Shown piece after piece: positions 1 through 6,725 of a stretch of 6,820 nt of DNA (position 1 is its first letter; each line of letters starts with the position of its first letter). Location: assembly GCA_017961965.1 (NCBI GenBank), contig JAGCWG010000043.1, positions 1-6,820 on the forward strand, in the 5' to 3' direction. The notes beneath the pieces are model-generated. The model was given only the letters and a program-made list of their open reading frames with translations, was not told the DNA's origin and ran no database searches. This DNA is from Bacteroidaceae bacterium (lineage in GTDB: Bacteria > Bacteroidota > Bacteroidia > Bacteroidales > Bacteroidaceae). The position numbers were made by a program, and so were the translations under genes.

Positions 1-968
1 ACAACTTGGACATCTGTTGTATAGGTCACATCACACTTGACAGAATTGTTACACCAACGACAGAGGTGTATCAGCCGGGAGGAACGACATATTACTTTGC
101 ACATGGAATAAGCCATCTGCTCAATTCTACAAGCGACTACAAACCGTCATTCAAACTTATTGCCTCACTTGCCGAGAGCGAGATGAAGGCTGTGGACGAC
201 ATACGTGCGCTCGGCATAGACGTGGATGTCGTGCCGAGTCGTAAGAGAGTGTATTTCGAGAATATCTACGGTAAGAACCAGAATAACCGTAAGCAGAAGG
301 TACGTGCAAAGGCAGATCCATTCACCATCGAATCCGTAAAGGACGTAAAGGCTAAGTACATCGTGCTCGGCAGTCTCCTTGCTGACGACTTCTCCGTGGA
401 TGTCATTAAGTATCTCTCAGAGCGTGGAACACTCGTGGTCGATGCACAGGGATATCTACGCGAGGTGCGTGACGAGAACGTGTATGCCTGCGACTGGAAG
501 GATAAGATTGAAGCGCTCAAGTATATTGATATTCTCAAGGTCAACGAATACGAGATAGAGGTACTCACGGGTATCAAGGATTTCCATGAGGCATGTCGTA
601 AACTTAACGAATGGGGAGTGAAGGAGGTGCTTCTCACCCTTGGCAGTTACGGCTCAATCATCTATGCGAATGACACATTCTATGACATTCCTGCATATGC
701 TCCAATACATGTATGCGATGCCACAGGCTGTGGCGATACATACGTCATGAGCTACGTGTTTAAGCGAGTACAAGGTGACAAGCCAATGGATGCTGCCAAG
801 TTTGCCTCTGCTGTTTGCACCCTGAAAGTCGAAGGCTCAGGCCCGTTCCAAGGAACAGAGGACGATGCCTACCGCAGAATACCACATCGTCTTCGCATCA
901 AGATTCGTAAGTTCTTTAGACGCTTAAAGAATAAGATTAAAGGAAGGCAAAAGAACGCTTGCCGTTAA
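1..968 (+). CDS. PfkB/ribokinase-family carbohydrate kinase, probably 5'-truncated by the window edge
   Basis: Cytoplasmic sugar or nucleoside kinase of the PfkB family, using ATP to phosphorylate a hydroxyl of its substrate. Numbering from the TTG at 6 as residue 1, the N-terminal strand CCIGHITLD has the substrate-contacting Asp at 12, followed by the PGG sugar-binding motif at 24-26, an NxxE metal/phosphate motif at N180-E183, and the C-terminal signature DATGCGDTY at 238-246 with D244 as likely catalytic base. The frame is open to base 1 and the codons before the TTG would read [YHND]-N, so the true start is probably an ATG just upstream of the window; a TTG start at 6 is less likely. About 320 residues are visible, a normal family length. 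The last 31 residues (290-320) contain 15 Lys/Arg and no acidic residue, an unusual tail. Substrate is unknown: fructokinase, ribokinase or nucleoside kinase are all possible. It converges on the arabinofuranosidase gene and ends inside the shared terminator. Confidence 0.88.
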   Translation, partial: NLDICCIGHITLDRIVTPTTEVYQPGGTTYYFAHGISHLLNSTSDYKPSFKLIASLAESEMKAVDDIRALGIDVDVVPSRKRVYFENIYGKNQNNRKQKVRAKADPFTIESVKDVKAKYIVLGSLLADDFSVDVIKYLSERGTLVVDAQGYLREVRDENVYACDWKDKIEALKYIDILKVNEYEIEVLTGIKDFHEACRKLNEWGVKEVLLTLGSYGSIIYANDTFYDIPAYAPIHVCDATGCGDTYVMSYVFKRVQGDKPMDAAKFASAVCTLKVEGSGPFQGTEDDAYRRIPHRLRIKIRKFFRRLKNKIKGRQKNACR

Positions 969-1016
969 AAAAAAGCTAAAGTTGAACAGGTTCAGGTTCA
1001 ACTTTAGCTTTTTTTC
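967..1016. terminator. Bidirectional intrinsic terminator between convergent genes
   Basis: A near-perfect inverted repeat: left arm from the A-run at 968-974 through GCTAAAGTTGAAC (975-987), loop AGGTTCAG (988-995), right arm GTTCAACTTTAGC (996-1008) followed by seven T (1009-1015). The core stem is 13 bp and extends to 20 bp with the A/T runs. Read rightward it has a U-tract that would terminate the kinase transcript; read leftward the A-run becomes a U-tract that would terminate the arabinofuranosidase transcript. The left A-run begins in the kinase stop codon (966-968) and the right T-run ends one base before the opposing stop codon (1017-1019), so the whole intergenic gap is the terminator. 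Confidence 0.93.
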
Positions 1017-4000
1017 TTAGTTTCTTTTTCTTATTTTCTGTATCTCATACTTTAGTCTCTTGGTAGCTTTGTCGATGAGATCTTGTGTACCGCTACCGTC
1101 GTTTACGTAGCCAACGACCATTTCACCGCATTTGATGGCATGGCGGAAAGCTTCGGTCTTGTTGCGTGTGGATTTAGCTTGCTCAAGAAGTTCGAGAAGT
1201 TCGTTCAGATCTTCCGGCTCGGCAAGGTTGCCAGGACGCATAGTGTTTACAGCCATGTTGAGTTCAGATGTTGCATCGTTAATCTCTGTTTGAGTGAGCT
1301 TCTTGTTGTTTGTCGCAAGTACCTTCTCTGCGTTTGCAGTCTGTTCCATGAGACGTGCATAGCCGTATGGTGCCCAAGGTGCATATTTCGGCACTTTGTT
1401 TTCCATCTTGTCCCATGCTTCCTGTGTAGCCTTGCGTTCATGCGCAATGGCAAGTATCTCCTTCAACTCGCTCTTGTCAATCTTCTTTGATGCCTTCTTC
1501 TTGACACCTGAAGTCTGGTTTATGCGAAGGTAGTGAGTGCAGGAATCAAGCTGGACATAGTCAGGTGTGAAACGCTTGCCGTTGAGCTCAAGCGTATAGA
1601 GTTTTCCGCCTGTACCGTCTGTCTCTTGGTTGTCTATGATGCTAACCTCGTCAAGGTTTGTCGTCACTTCAAATTCTGCATCTTTCCATAAATGTATATC
1701 TGACGTAGCCATTACGAGTGGACCGTACATAAGTGCTCCAACCCATTGAGGTGAGAATGGCGTGTGTATCTCGTTCTTGCCTGTTGCTGCAAGCGACATC
1801 TTGTCTGGTCCCCAGAAGATATGCTTTGTGAAAGGCATGATGATTTCAACCTCATCGCCTTCCTTCCATTCACGTTCTGCTATTTCTGCGTATGAGCTTG
1901 GCTTGAACATGTCTGCAATGGATACGCCATTGAGTTTGATGTCAAAGTTCTCTGTTGCCCAATAAGGTACACGTAGCTTCATGGCAAAGCGTGTGCCTCT
2001 GTTTGCAATCCTGCTAATCCTTATCTTGCTACGCTCTGCAGGCCATTCGCAGTCTTGTGATATGGTCACGCCCTTCTTTTTCCATTGCAGGTCGGTAGGG
2101 AGATAGAGGGCAACCCAGAGTGTGCTGTCGTTGGCAAAGTATGTCGCCTCCTGATACTTCACGTGATTCTCAACGCCCGTACCACCGCAACATGTTGATT
2201 GTGGAGTCTCGTTGCCGAAAGGCTTGATGGCATTCATTCCCACGGCATACTGGTATGTTACAGCCCAGACATCTGGACGTACTGAACCGACAAGCTGGTT
2301 GTAGAGTACGCGCTCGTAATAGTCCATGTACTTGGCATTGTCTGGTTCGTAGCAGTTGAGGTCCTTGGTCAGCTTGGCAAGGTTGTATGCACAGCACGTC
2401 TCGTTGATGTCTGGATTAGGATACATGTTTTTCTCGCCATCCGACTGGACGCTTGTATTCATGGAGAGAATCTGTGAATATGGCTGACGGAACATCTCAC
2501 CATTGCCCACACCGCCAGGTGCATATGCATAGCGTCCTTGTACCATGTTCCAGAAGTTGGATGCTATGTCATAATAGTATTGCTTCTTGTTGTTGCTGTA
2601 TGTACGCAGAGCACCTATAATCATCGGTATGTGCTGGTTGGCATGACGAGTACGTATGTCGTCAATATTGTGCGACAAAGGCAAGAAGAATGCAGGAGAC
2701 TCGAAATAGGTAGCACCTTCAAGGAGACGTGCGCTCTCCTCTGGGTTGCTTGTCATCTCGGAAAGACGAGCCATGGATTCAGCCATACCGCCGACCTCGC
2801 CTGCGATGTACATATTCCACATCTCATAGCGGTTGCCAGGCTTTGACAGACGCTGAGCCTTGTTGCCTTCATGGCTTACGTATGTGCGGTAGTGGAGTCT
2901 GTTCCACACCCATAGACCCATGTCCTTGGCAATGAGGAATGCCTTGTCGCCAAGTTGCTTCTGGGTGAGATGTCCTGCACGTCTATCTATGGAGTTGTTG
3001 CTCCCATCTGATGTACGCATCACGTTGGCTATGTCGATAAGACCTGCCAACTGCTTATGTATGGTGTAGTATGGTGCCCACACTCCTTCCTCATTGTTGT
3101 AAGGACGATAGCACTCAATGAGAGCGGGATGAGCCGCAGGGATGGCATTGAGATAGCCGTAGCCGTAGTGCTTGTAGTCCTTCTTGTATTCATCGAATGC
3201 CTCCCAAGTACCATGCATTTCCACAAGTTCAGCCTCTGGCGCATAGTCACGTGCTTCCCAATAGCGATTGAGCGTACTGTCCCACACGAATGTGCGTTCC
3301 TGACACTCACGTAACTCGTTCACCATTCTCTCTATCCTGTCAAATAGTTGTTCCTTCTTGCCTGCATCCGTAGCTGAGGCGTATGCAAAGGCAAGTGCAG
3401 ACATATAGTGTCCCGAACCATGTCCCTTGAGTTTGGTGGTAGGGGAGTCCCAACCGTCTGACTCCTTGTAGCCATCCTTTGAGAGGCCATAGGTGTCACG
3501 GTAGTTGTATAGTTGCTGTGTGATGTCGAAATCAAGAAGTGCATTGATGTCAAGGTCACGGTTATTCGTAAGACGGTTATGACCTTTTATCTGCACGTCA
3601 GTAAGTGGAAGTGTCTCAGCAATAGCATCCTTGCCTCTGTCGAGCCACAAATCATCGTTTACCTTTACTGTCGCGGTAATAGGATAGCCTTTATCGGTGG
3701 TGTTGTCACCGATAATATATCCTCCTATGGTGTATGTCTTACCATTAGGATTGAGCGTAGGGTCTGCTTGCTCACGTTCCGTTGCGAGACGTGAGTTAGT
3801 CCACATAGCCTGACGCCATTCGTGGCTTCCGTCGCTATATGTGACCCATACCTGATATGGAAGACTTGGTACGTTATGGCTTGGTACAGTCACGACGATA
3901 TGCTCCACATTCTTGATGTGTTTCGGCTTGTTGCCGCTTGATTGCTCATTGTTTATTTCTGGTACAGAATTGGCATGGACAATGGCGGTCGTCGTAAAAG

Positions 4001-4049
4001 CAAATAAACCAGAAAGGATAGTCTTACAAATAGTTGATTTCTGAATCAT
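1017..4049 (-). CDS. Secreted beta-L-arabinofuranosidase-like glycoside hydrolase (DUF1680; GH127/GH146 clan)
   Basis: Predicted exported retaining glycosidase of 1010 residues, likely releasing beta-L-arabinofuranose or a similar sugar from plant glycans. Residues 1-27 form a signal peptide (hydrophobic core about 10-23, ending VHANS). Residues about 48-132 resemble a bacterial Ig-like domain of the Big_4 type (LPYQVWVTYSDG, YTIGGYIIG). The (alpha/alpha)6 catalytic domain spans about 160-640 with typical DUF1680 motifs: GHGSGHYMSALAFAYA (209-224), APYYTIHKQLAGLID (325-339), GEVGGMAES (417-425), HANQHIPMIIGA (469-480). By analogy with HypBA1 of Bifidobacterium longum (zinc ligands E338, C340, C417, C418; acid/base E322), I assign E550, C552, C620 and C621 as zinc ligands, C620 as nucleophile and E518 (GNGEMF) as acid/base. 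The CCGGTGVENH form looks closer to GH146 than to the CCPPN form of HypBA1. Beta-rich segments follow (640-850), then a FIVAR-like helical tail (855-1010). Start is the ATG directly before the signal peptide; no Shine-Dalgarno is seen. Confidence 0.9.
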   Translation of the reverse strand: MIQKSTICKTILSGLFAFTTTAIVHANSVPEINNEQSSGNKPKHIKNVEHIVVTVPSHNVPSLPYQVWVTYSDGSHEWRQAMWTNSRLATEREQADPTLNPNGKTYTIGGYIIGDNTTDKGYPITATVKVNDDLWLDRGKDAIAETLPLTDVQIKGHNRLTNNRDLDINALLDFDITQQLYNYRDTYGLSKDGYKESDGWDSPTTKLKGHGSGHYMSALAFAYASATDAGKKEQLFDRIERMVNELRECQERTFVWDSTLNRYWEARDYAPEAELVEMHGTWEAFDEYKKDYKHYGYGYLNAIPAAHPALIECYRPYNNEEGVWAPYYTIHKQLAGLIDIANVMRTSDGSNNSIDRRAGHLTQKQLGDKAFLIAKDMGLWVWNRLHYRTYVSHEGNKAQRLSKPGNRYEMWNMYIAGEVGGMAESMARLSEMTSNPEESARLLEGATYFESPAFFLPLSHNIDDIRTRHANQHIPMIIGALRTYSNNKKQYYYDIASNFWNMVQGRYAYAPGGVGNGEMFRQPYSQILSMNTSVQSDGEKNMYPNPDINETCCAYNLAKLTKDLNCYEPDNAKYMDYYERVLYNQLVGSVRPDVWAVTYQYAVGMNAIKPFGNETPQSTCCGGTGVENHVKYQEATYFANDSTLWVALYLPTDLQWKKKGVTISQDCEWPAERSKIRISRIANRGTRFAMKLRVPYWATENFDIKLNGVSIADMFKPSSYAEIAEREWKEGDEVEIIMPFTKHIFWGPDKMSLAATGKNEIHTPFSPQWVGALMYGPLVMATSDIHLWKDAEFEVTTNLDEVSIIDNQETDGTGGKLYTLELNGKRFTPDYVQLDSCTHYLRINQTSGVKKKASKKIDKSELKEILAIAHERKATQEAWDKMENKVPKYAPWAPYGYARLMEQTANAEKVLATNNKKLTQTEINDATSELNMAVNTMRPGNLAEPEDLNELLELLEQAKSTRNKTEAFRHAIKCGEMVVGYVNDGSGTQDLIDKATKRLKYEIQKIRKRN

Positions 4050-4083
4050 GTTAGGCTGATCTTATCTGTGAAGTTAGTTTTTG

Positions 4084-4117
4084 CAAATATACCTTTAATG
4101 TTAATCTAATCGGGAAA
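4084..4117 (-). promoter_or_regulatory. Candidate Bacteroidetes-type promoter for the arabinofuranosidase gene
   Basis: On the minus strand the octamer TATATTTG (bases 4091 down to 4084) matches the Bacteroides sigma-ABfr -7 consensus TAnnTTTG exactly. A weak -33-like TTTC lies at 4117-4114, 22 bp away, slightly longer than usual. Transcription would start near 4078, giving an AT-rich leader of about 29 bases before the ATG at 4049. Position and fit make this the best leftward candidate, but the -33 element is poor and it is inferred from sequence only. Confidence 0.5.
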
Positions 4118-4175
4118 CAGAAGTCCAAGATGTGTTTTTTTTGGATGATTATACAATATTATATTAAATTATTAC

Positions 4176-4183
4176 TACTTTTG
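4176..4183 (+). promoter_or_regulatory. Candidate -7 promoter element for purU and the GH28 gene
   Basis: TACTTTTG matches the Bacteroidetes -7 consensus TAnnTTTG. No good TTTG -33 element is found 19-21 bp upstream; that stretch is the AT-rich run around 4150-4160. A start near 4190 would put the whole repeat cluster at 4196-4253 into a 5' leader of roughly 125 bases. This is the only full match to the consensus that I noticed on this strand between the divergent genes, so it is the preferred but unproven promoter. Confidence 0.4.
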
Positions 4184-4195
4184 CAACTGTTTTCC

Positions 4196-4253
4196 ATGTG
4201 ACAATATGGAATGTGAAACAATATTTTCATGACAAAATGGAGTATATTGTCAC
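4196..4253. repeat. Cluster of direct and inverted repeats in the purU upstream region
   Basis: Perfect 10-bp inverted arms GTGACAATAT (4198-4207) and ATATTGTCAC (4244-4253) enclose 36 bases. Inside is a second, smaller inverted repeat, TGAAA (4214-4218) and TTTCA (4225-4229), around CAATAT. The left arm is also echoed as a direct repeat: ATGTGACAATAT (4196-4207) and ATGTGAAACAATAT (4211-4224), differing by two inserted A. Thus a half-site of the form TGTGA(AA)CAATAT occurs three times, two direct and one inverted. It could be an operator array or, if transcribed from the candidate promoter at 4176, a branched hairpin in the leader. No known riboswitch is recognised. Confidence 0.6.
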
Positions 4254-4315
4254 TTAGAAAGCATAAAAACTGTTCGTAATGTACAATTTGCGGACAAAAT
4301 GAATATTATTACACA

Positions 4316-5179
4316 ATGAAACAGACAGCCATCTTACTTTTACATTGTCCTGACAAGCAGGGCATCATTACGGAGATAACAAAGTTCATAACCGACAATA
4401 AGGGTAACATCGTTTACCTCGACCAATATGTTGACAAACTGGAGGGACGTTTCTTCATGCGTGTGGAATGGGAACTGGAAGATTTCCTTATTCCTGCCGA
4501 CAAGATTAGCGAATACATCGAAACCTTGTATTCTCAGCGCTTCGACCTCAAGTTTCATCTTTACTTCGGCGACGTGAAGCCTCGCATGGCGCTCTTCGTG
4601 TCTAAGATGTCACATTGTCTCTATGACCTCCTTGCACGTTATGAGGCTGGTGAACTGAATGTGGAGATACCTTGTATTGTCTCTAATCACGAAGACCTGC
4701 GTCTGGTTGCTGACCAGTTCCATATACCTTATTATGTATGGAGCATCAAGAAGGATTGGTCGAACAAGCGTGAGGTGGAGGATGCCGAGATGGCTCTCCT
4801 GCGTGAACAGAATATAGACTTTATTGTCCTTGCACGATATATGCAGATTATCTCCGACGAGATGATAGAGTCTTATCCTAACCGCATCATCAACATCCAC
4901 CATTCGTTCCTCCCTGCATTCGTGGGTGCACGCCCATACCATCAGGCTTACCAGCGTGGTGTGAAGATTATCGGTGCAACAAGCCACTACGTTACGGCAG
5001 AGCTTGATGCAGGACCTATCATTGAACAGGACGTTGTGCGTATCACTCACAAGGATACACCTGAGTCACTTGTGCTCAAGGGTAAGGACCTCGAAAAGAT
5101 TGTGCTCTCCCGTGCCGTGAAGAAACACATAGAGCATAAGGTGCTAACATATAAGAACAAAACCATTATTTTCTCATAA
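4316..5179 (+). CDS. purU: Formyltetrahydrofolate deformylase
   Basis: Cytoplasmic enzyme hydrolysing 10-formyltetrahydrofolate to tetrahydrofolate and formate, balancing one-carbon pools and, in some bacteria, supplying formate for purine synthesis by PurT. The 287 residues are close to the E. coli PurU length of 280. Residues about 1-82 form an ACT-type regulatory domain opening with LLHCPDKQGIITEITKFI; in E. coli PurU this region mediates control by methionine and glycine. Residues about 87-285 form the formyltransferase-fold hydrolase domain. The catalytic triad typical of the fold is visible: N193 and H195 in RIINIHHSFLPAF and D231 in AELDAGPIIEQD. The GARPYHQAY segment after the His motif is characteristic of PurU rather than PurN or Fmt. 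The ATG at 4316 immediately precedes the ACT domain and has an AT-rich, Shine-Dalgarno-less upstream region, as is usual in Bacteroidetes. Its TAA stop overlaps the ATG of the next gene by one base. Confidence 0.95.
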   Translation: MKQTAILLLHCPDKQGIITEITKFITDNKGNIVYLDQYVDKLEGRFFMRVEWELEDFLIPADKISEYIETLYSQRFDLKFHLYFGDVKPRMALFVSKMSHCLYDLLARYEAGELNVEIPCIVSNHEDLRLVADQFHIPYYVWSIKKDWSNKREVEDAEMALLREQNIDFIVLARYMQIISDEMIESYPNRIINIHHSFLPAFVGARPYHQAYQRGVKIIGATSHYVTAELDAGPIIEQDVVRITHKDTPESLVLKGKDLEKIVLSRAVKKHIEHKVLTYKNKTIIFS

Positions 5180-6537
5180 TGAAACACCTCTTCCTCATTC
5201 TCATCACGTTCTGTGTCTCTTGTCTGGCATGCTTGGCAGACGAGTGGGACACGGATTATCCACGTCTCATTAGTAGTATTGCTTCCGTCCGTCTATCTGA
5301 TGCGGAATATCCTGTCACTCGTTTCGGCGCAAAGACGGGTGCTTCTGCACGCCAGAACCAGAAGGCAATCAACAAGGCAATTGAGACGTGCAGCCGAATG
5401 GGTGGTGGAAAGGTCATCATCCCTCGTGGCACATGGAACACGGGTGCATTGGTGCTGAAGAGCAACGTCAACCTCGTGATTGAAGAAGGTGCAACGCTCC
5501 AGTTTGTCTTTGACGTCAGTCTCTACCCAATCGTTGAGACACATTGGGAAGGACTTGGTTGTTACAATGTCTCTCCGCTTATCTATGCTAATGGCGAGCA
5601 TGATATTGCCATCACGGGTAAGGGAACTATAGACGGTGGTGGCACACGCTCTACATGGTGGACATGGACGGGTGTTGACCGCTTCGGTTGGAAGGACGGA
5701 ATGTATAACCAGCGCAAGAGTCGTGCCCAGCTTCAGGAATGGAGTGAGAGTCAGACGCCTGTTACAGAACGACGTTTCACAAAGGACAATGCCATGCGTC
5801 CGCAGACTGTCAACTTCATGCGTTGCGAGCGAGTGCTCATCGATGGTGTCACGCTCCTCAGTTCTCCTTTCTGGGTGCTTCATCCTGTGATGTGTGAGGA
5901 TGTCACGGTCCGTGGTGTCACTATCATTAATGAAGGCCCAAATGGTGACGGTTGCGACCCGGAGTCATGCAATCGTGTGCTTATAGAGAACTGTCGTTTC
6001 CGTACGGGAGATGACTGTATAGCTATCAAGAGTGGACGTAACAAGGACGGTAGGAAGTGGAACGCACCTTGCCAGAATGTTATTGTGCGCAACTGCCGAA
6101 TGGAGGATGGTCACGGCGGTATTGTCGTGGGTAGTGAGATAAGCGGTGGCTTCCGCAACCTCTTTGTTGAGAACTGCCAGATGGATAGTCCGAACCTTGA
6201 CCGCATTGTGCGTATCAAGACAAACACCTGCCGTGGTGGAGTGGTGGAGAACATCTTCGTACGCAACGTCGAAGTGGGCGAATGTCGTGAGGCGGTGCTC
6301 AAGATTAACCTCAACTATGAGCCTCGTGAAAAGGCTGAGCGAGGACACATCCCTACTGTTCGTAACGTGAACCTCAGCAACGTGAATTGCCGCAAGAGCA
6401 AGTACGGAGCGTACATCTCAGGTCTTGAGGATGATGTCCGTATCTCGGACGTTACTATAACCAACTGTACATGGACAGGCATCCAGTCATTCCCTTACCG
6501 CATCGAAGGCAAGGTGGAACGGCTGAGTATAAAATAA
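5179..6537 (+). CDS. Secreted GH28 polygalacturonase-like glycoside hydrolase
   Basis: Predicted exported pectinase of 452 residues that hydrolyses galacturonan-type linkages by the inverting GH28 mechanism; exo or endo action, and homogalacturonan versus rhamnogalacturonan, cannot be decided here. Residues 1-20 form a signal peptide ending LACLA before D21. Cysteines at 12, 15 and 18 do not form a good lipobox because the -3 residue is Cys or Ser-like instead of Leu/Val/Ile, so cleavage by signal peptidase I is favoured. The N-terminal beta-helix entry motif YPVTRFGAKTG (about 45-55) is followed by GGGKVIIPRGTW (75-86). All four GH28 signatures are present: N255-G256-D257, D278-D279 in TGDDCIAIKSG, G311-H312-G313, and R345-I346-K347. 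The carboxylates D257, D278 and D279 are intact, so activity is expected. The start ATG shares its A with the purU stop, and the signal peptide begins at once, which fixes the start. A terminator-like hairpin follows about 50 bases downstream. Confidence 0.93.
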   Translation: MKHLFLILITFCVSCLACLADEWDTDYPRLISSIASVRLSDAEYPVTRFGAKTGASARQNQKAINKAIETCSRMGGGKVIIPRGTWNTGALVLKSNVNLVIEEGATLQFVFDVSLYPIVETHWEGLGCYNVSPLIYANGEHDIAITGKGTIDGGGTRSTWWTWTGVDRFGWKDGMYNQRKSRAQLQEWSESQTPVTERRFTKDNAMRPQTVNFMRCERVLIDGVTLLSSPFWVLHPVMCEDVTVRGVTIINEGPNGDGCDPESCNRVLIENCRFRTGDDCIAIKSGRNKDGRKWNAPCQNVIVRNCRMEDGHGGIVVGSEISGGFRNLFVENCQMDSPNLDRIVRIKTNTCRGGVVENIFVRNVEVGECREAVLKINLNYEPREKAERGHIPTVRNVNLSNVNCRKSKYGAYISGLEDDVRISDVTITNCTWTGIQSFPYRIEGKVERLSIK

Positions 6538-6585
6538 GGAATTGGTAAGACTGCCTAACACGCTCAGGAACAGCATGTAATAACA

Positions 6586-6618
6586 AATCGTCACGGCTCC
6601 GAACGAGTCGTGACGATT
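6586..6618 (+). terminator. Terminator-like hairpin after the GH28 gene
   Basis: AATCGTCACG (6586-6595) pairs perfectly with CGTGACGATT (6609-6618). The stem continues through a G-U pair (6596 with 6608) and CTC/GAG (6597-6599 with 6605-6607), giving 14 pairs around the 5-base loop CGAAC. The tail is CTGTATATAT, not a true U-run, so termination efficiency is uncertain. The position 48 bases after the GH28 stop fits the end of the purU-GH28 transcript. Confidence 0.65.
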
Positions 6619-6639
6619 CTGTATATATGCGCCATGAAA

Positions 6640-6725
6640 CAGACTAATATTAGTAGTGTCTCAGACTATCGATAGTCTGTAGTACAAACTATCAATAGTC
6701 TGCTATACAAACTATCGATAGTCTG
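6640..6725. repeat. Array of four evenly spaced palindromes, core ACTAnnnnTAGT
   Basis: Three 18-base units, CAGACTATCGATAGTCTG (6662-6679), CAAACTATCAATAGTCTG (6685-6702) and CAAACTATCGATAGTCTG (6708-6725), lie at an exact 23-base period with 5-base spacers TAGTA and CTATA. The first is a perfect 18-bp palindrome. A diverged fourth unit precedes them: CAGACTAATATTAGT (6640-6654), whose core starts 22 bases before the next. All four 12-base cores fit ACTAnnnnTAGT (starts 6643, 6665, 6688, 6711), three of them perfect palindromes. The three-unit part is flanked by GTGTC (6656-6660) and GACAC (6729-6733) in inverted orientation. No coding function is evident. Binding sites for a dimeric protein (operator or iteron-like) is the most natural reading, but this is inference. 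Confidence 0.85.

Noticed and set aside
1083..1490. A 135-codon plus-strand open frame opposite the arabinofuranosidase C-terminus
   Set aside because: Its Cys- and Phe-rich translation is what antisense reading of this gene's codons yields; no domain or start signal supports it.
4124..4145. TCCAA and TTGGA around an eight-T run as a terminator in the divergent region
   Set aside because: The arms are only 5 bp and the T-run lies in the loop instead of after the stem, so it does not resemble an intrinsic terminator.
4610..5050. A 146-codon minus-strand open frame inside purU
   Set aside because: It overlaps the catalytic half of a clearly conserved purU on the opposite strand and shows no domain, signal peptide or membrane segment of its own.
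5212..5238. GH28 protein as a lipoprotein because of Cys 12, 15 and 18 in the signal peptide
   Set aside because: None of the cysteines is preceded by Leu/Val/Ile at -3 with a small residue at -1 in a standard lipobox; a conventional signal peptidase I site after Ala20 fits better, though the call is not certain.
5293..5883. A 196-codon open frame on the minus strand inside the GH28 gene
   Set aside because: It lies opposite a gene with every GH28 catalytic motif intact, its translation has no recognisable domain and is compositionally odd, rich in Arg, Thr and Cys, and it has no promoter or partner gene. It is an antisense shadow.
6634..6675. A 13-codon open frame starting ATGAAACAGAC, the same 11 bases as the purU start
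   Set aside because: It stops within the first perfect palindrome, the identity does not extend beyond 11 bases on either side, and nothing suggests duplication of purU here; probably chance.
6640..6725. The repeat array as a CRISPR locus
   Set aside because: Spacers are only 5 bases, units are 18 bases and palindromic throughout, and no cas gene is nearby.
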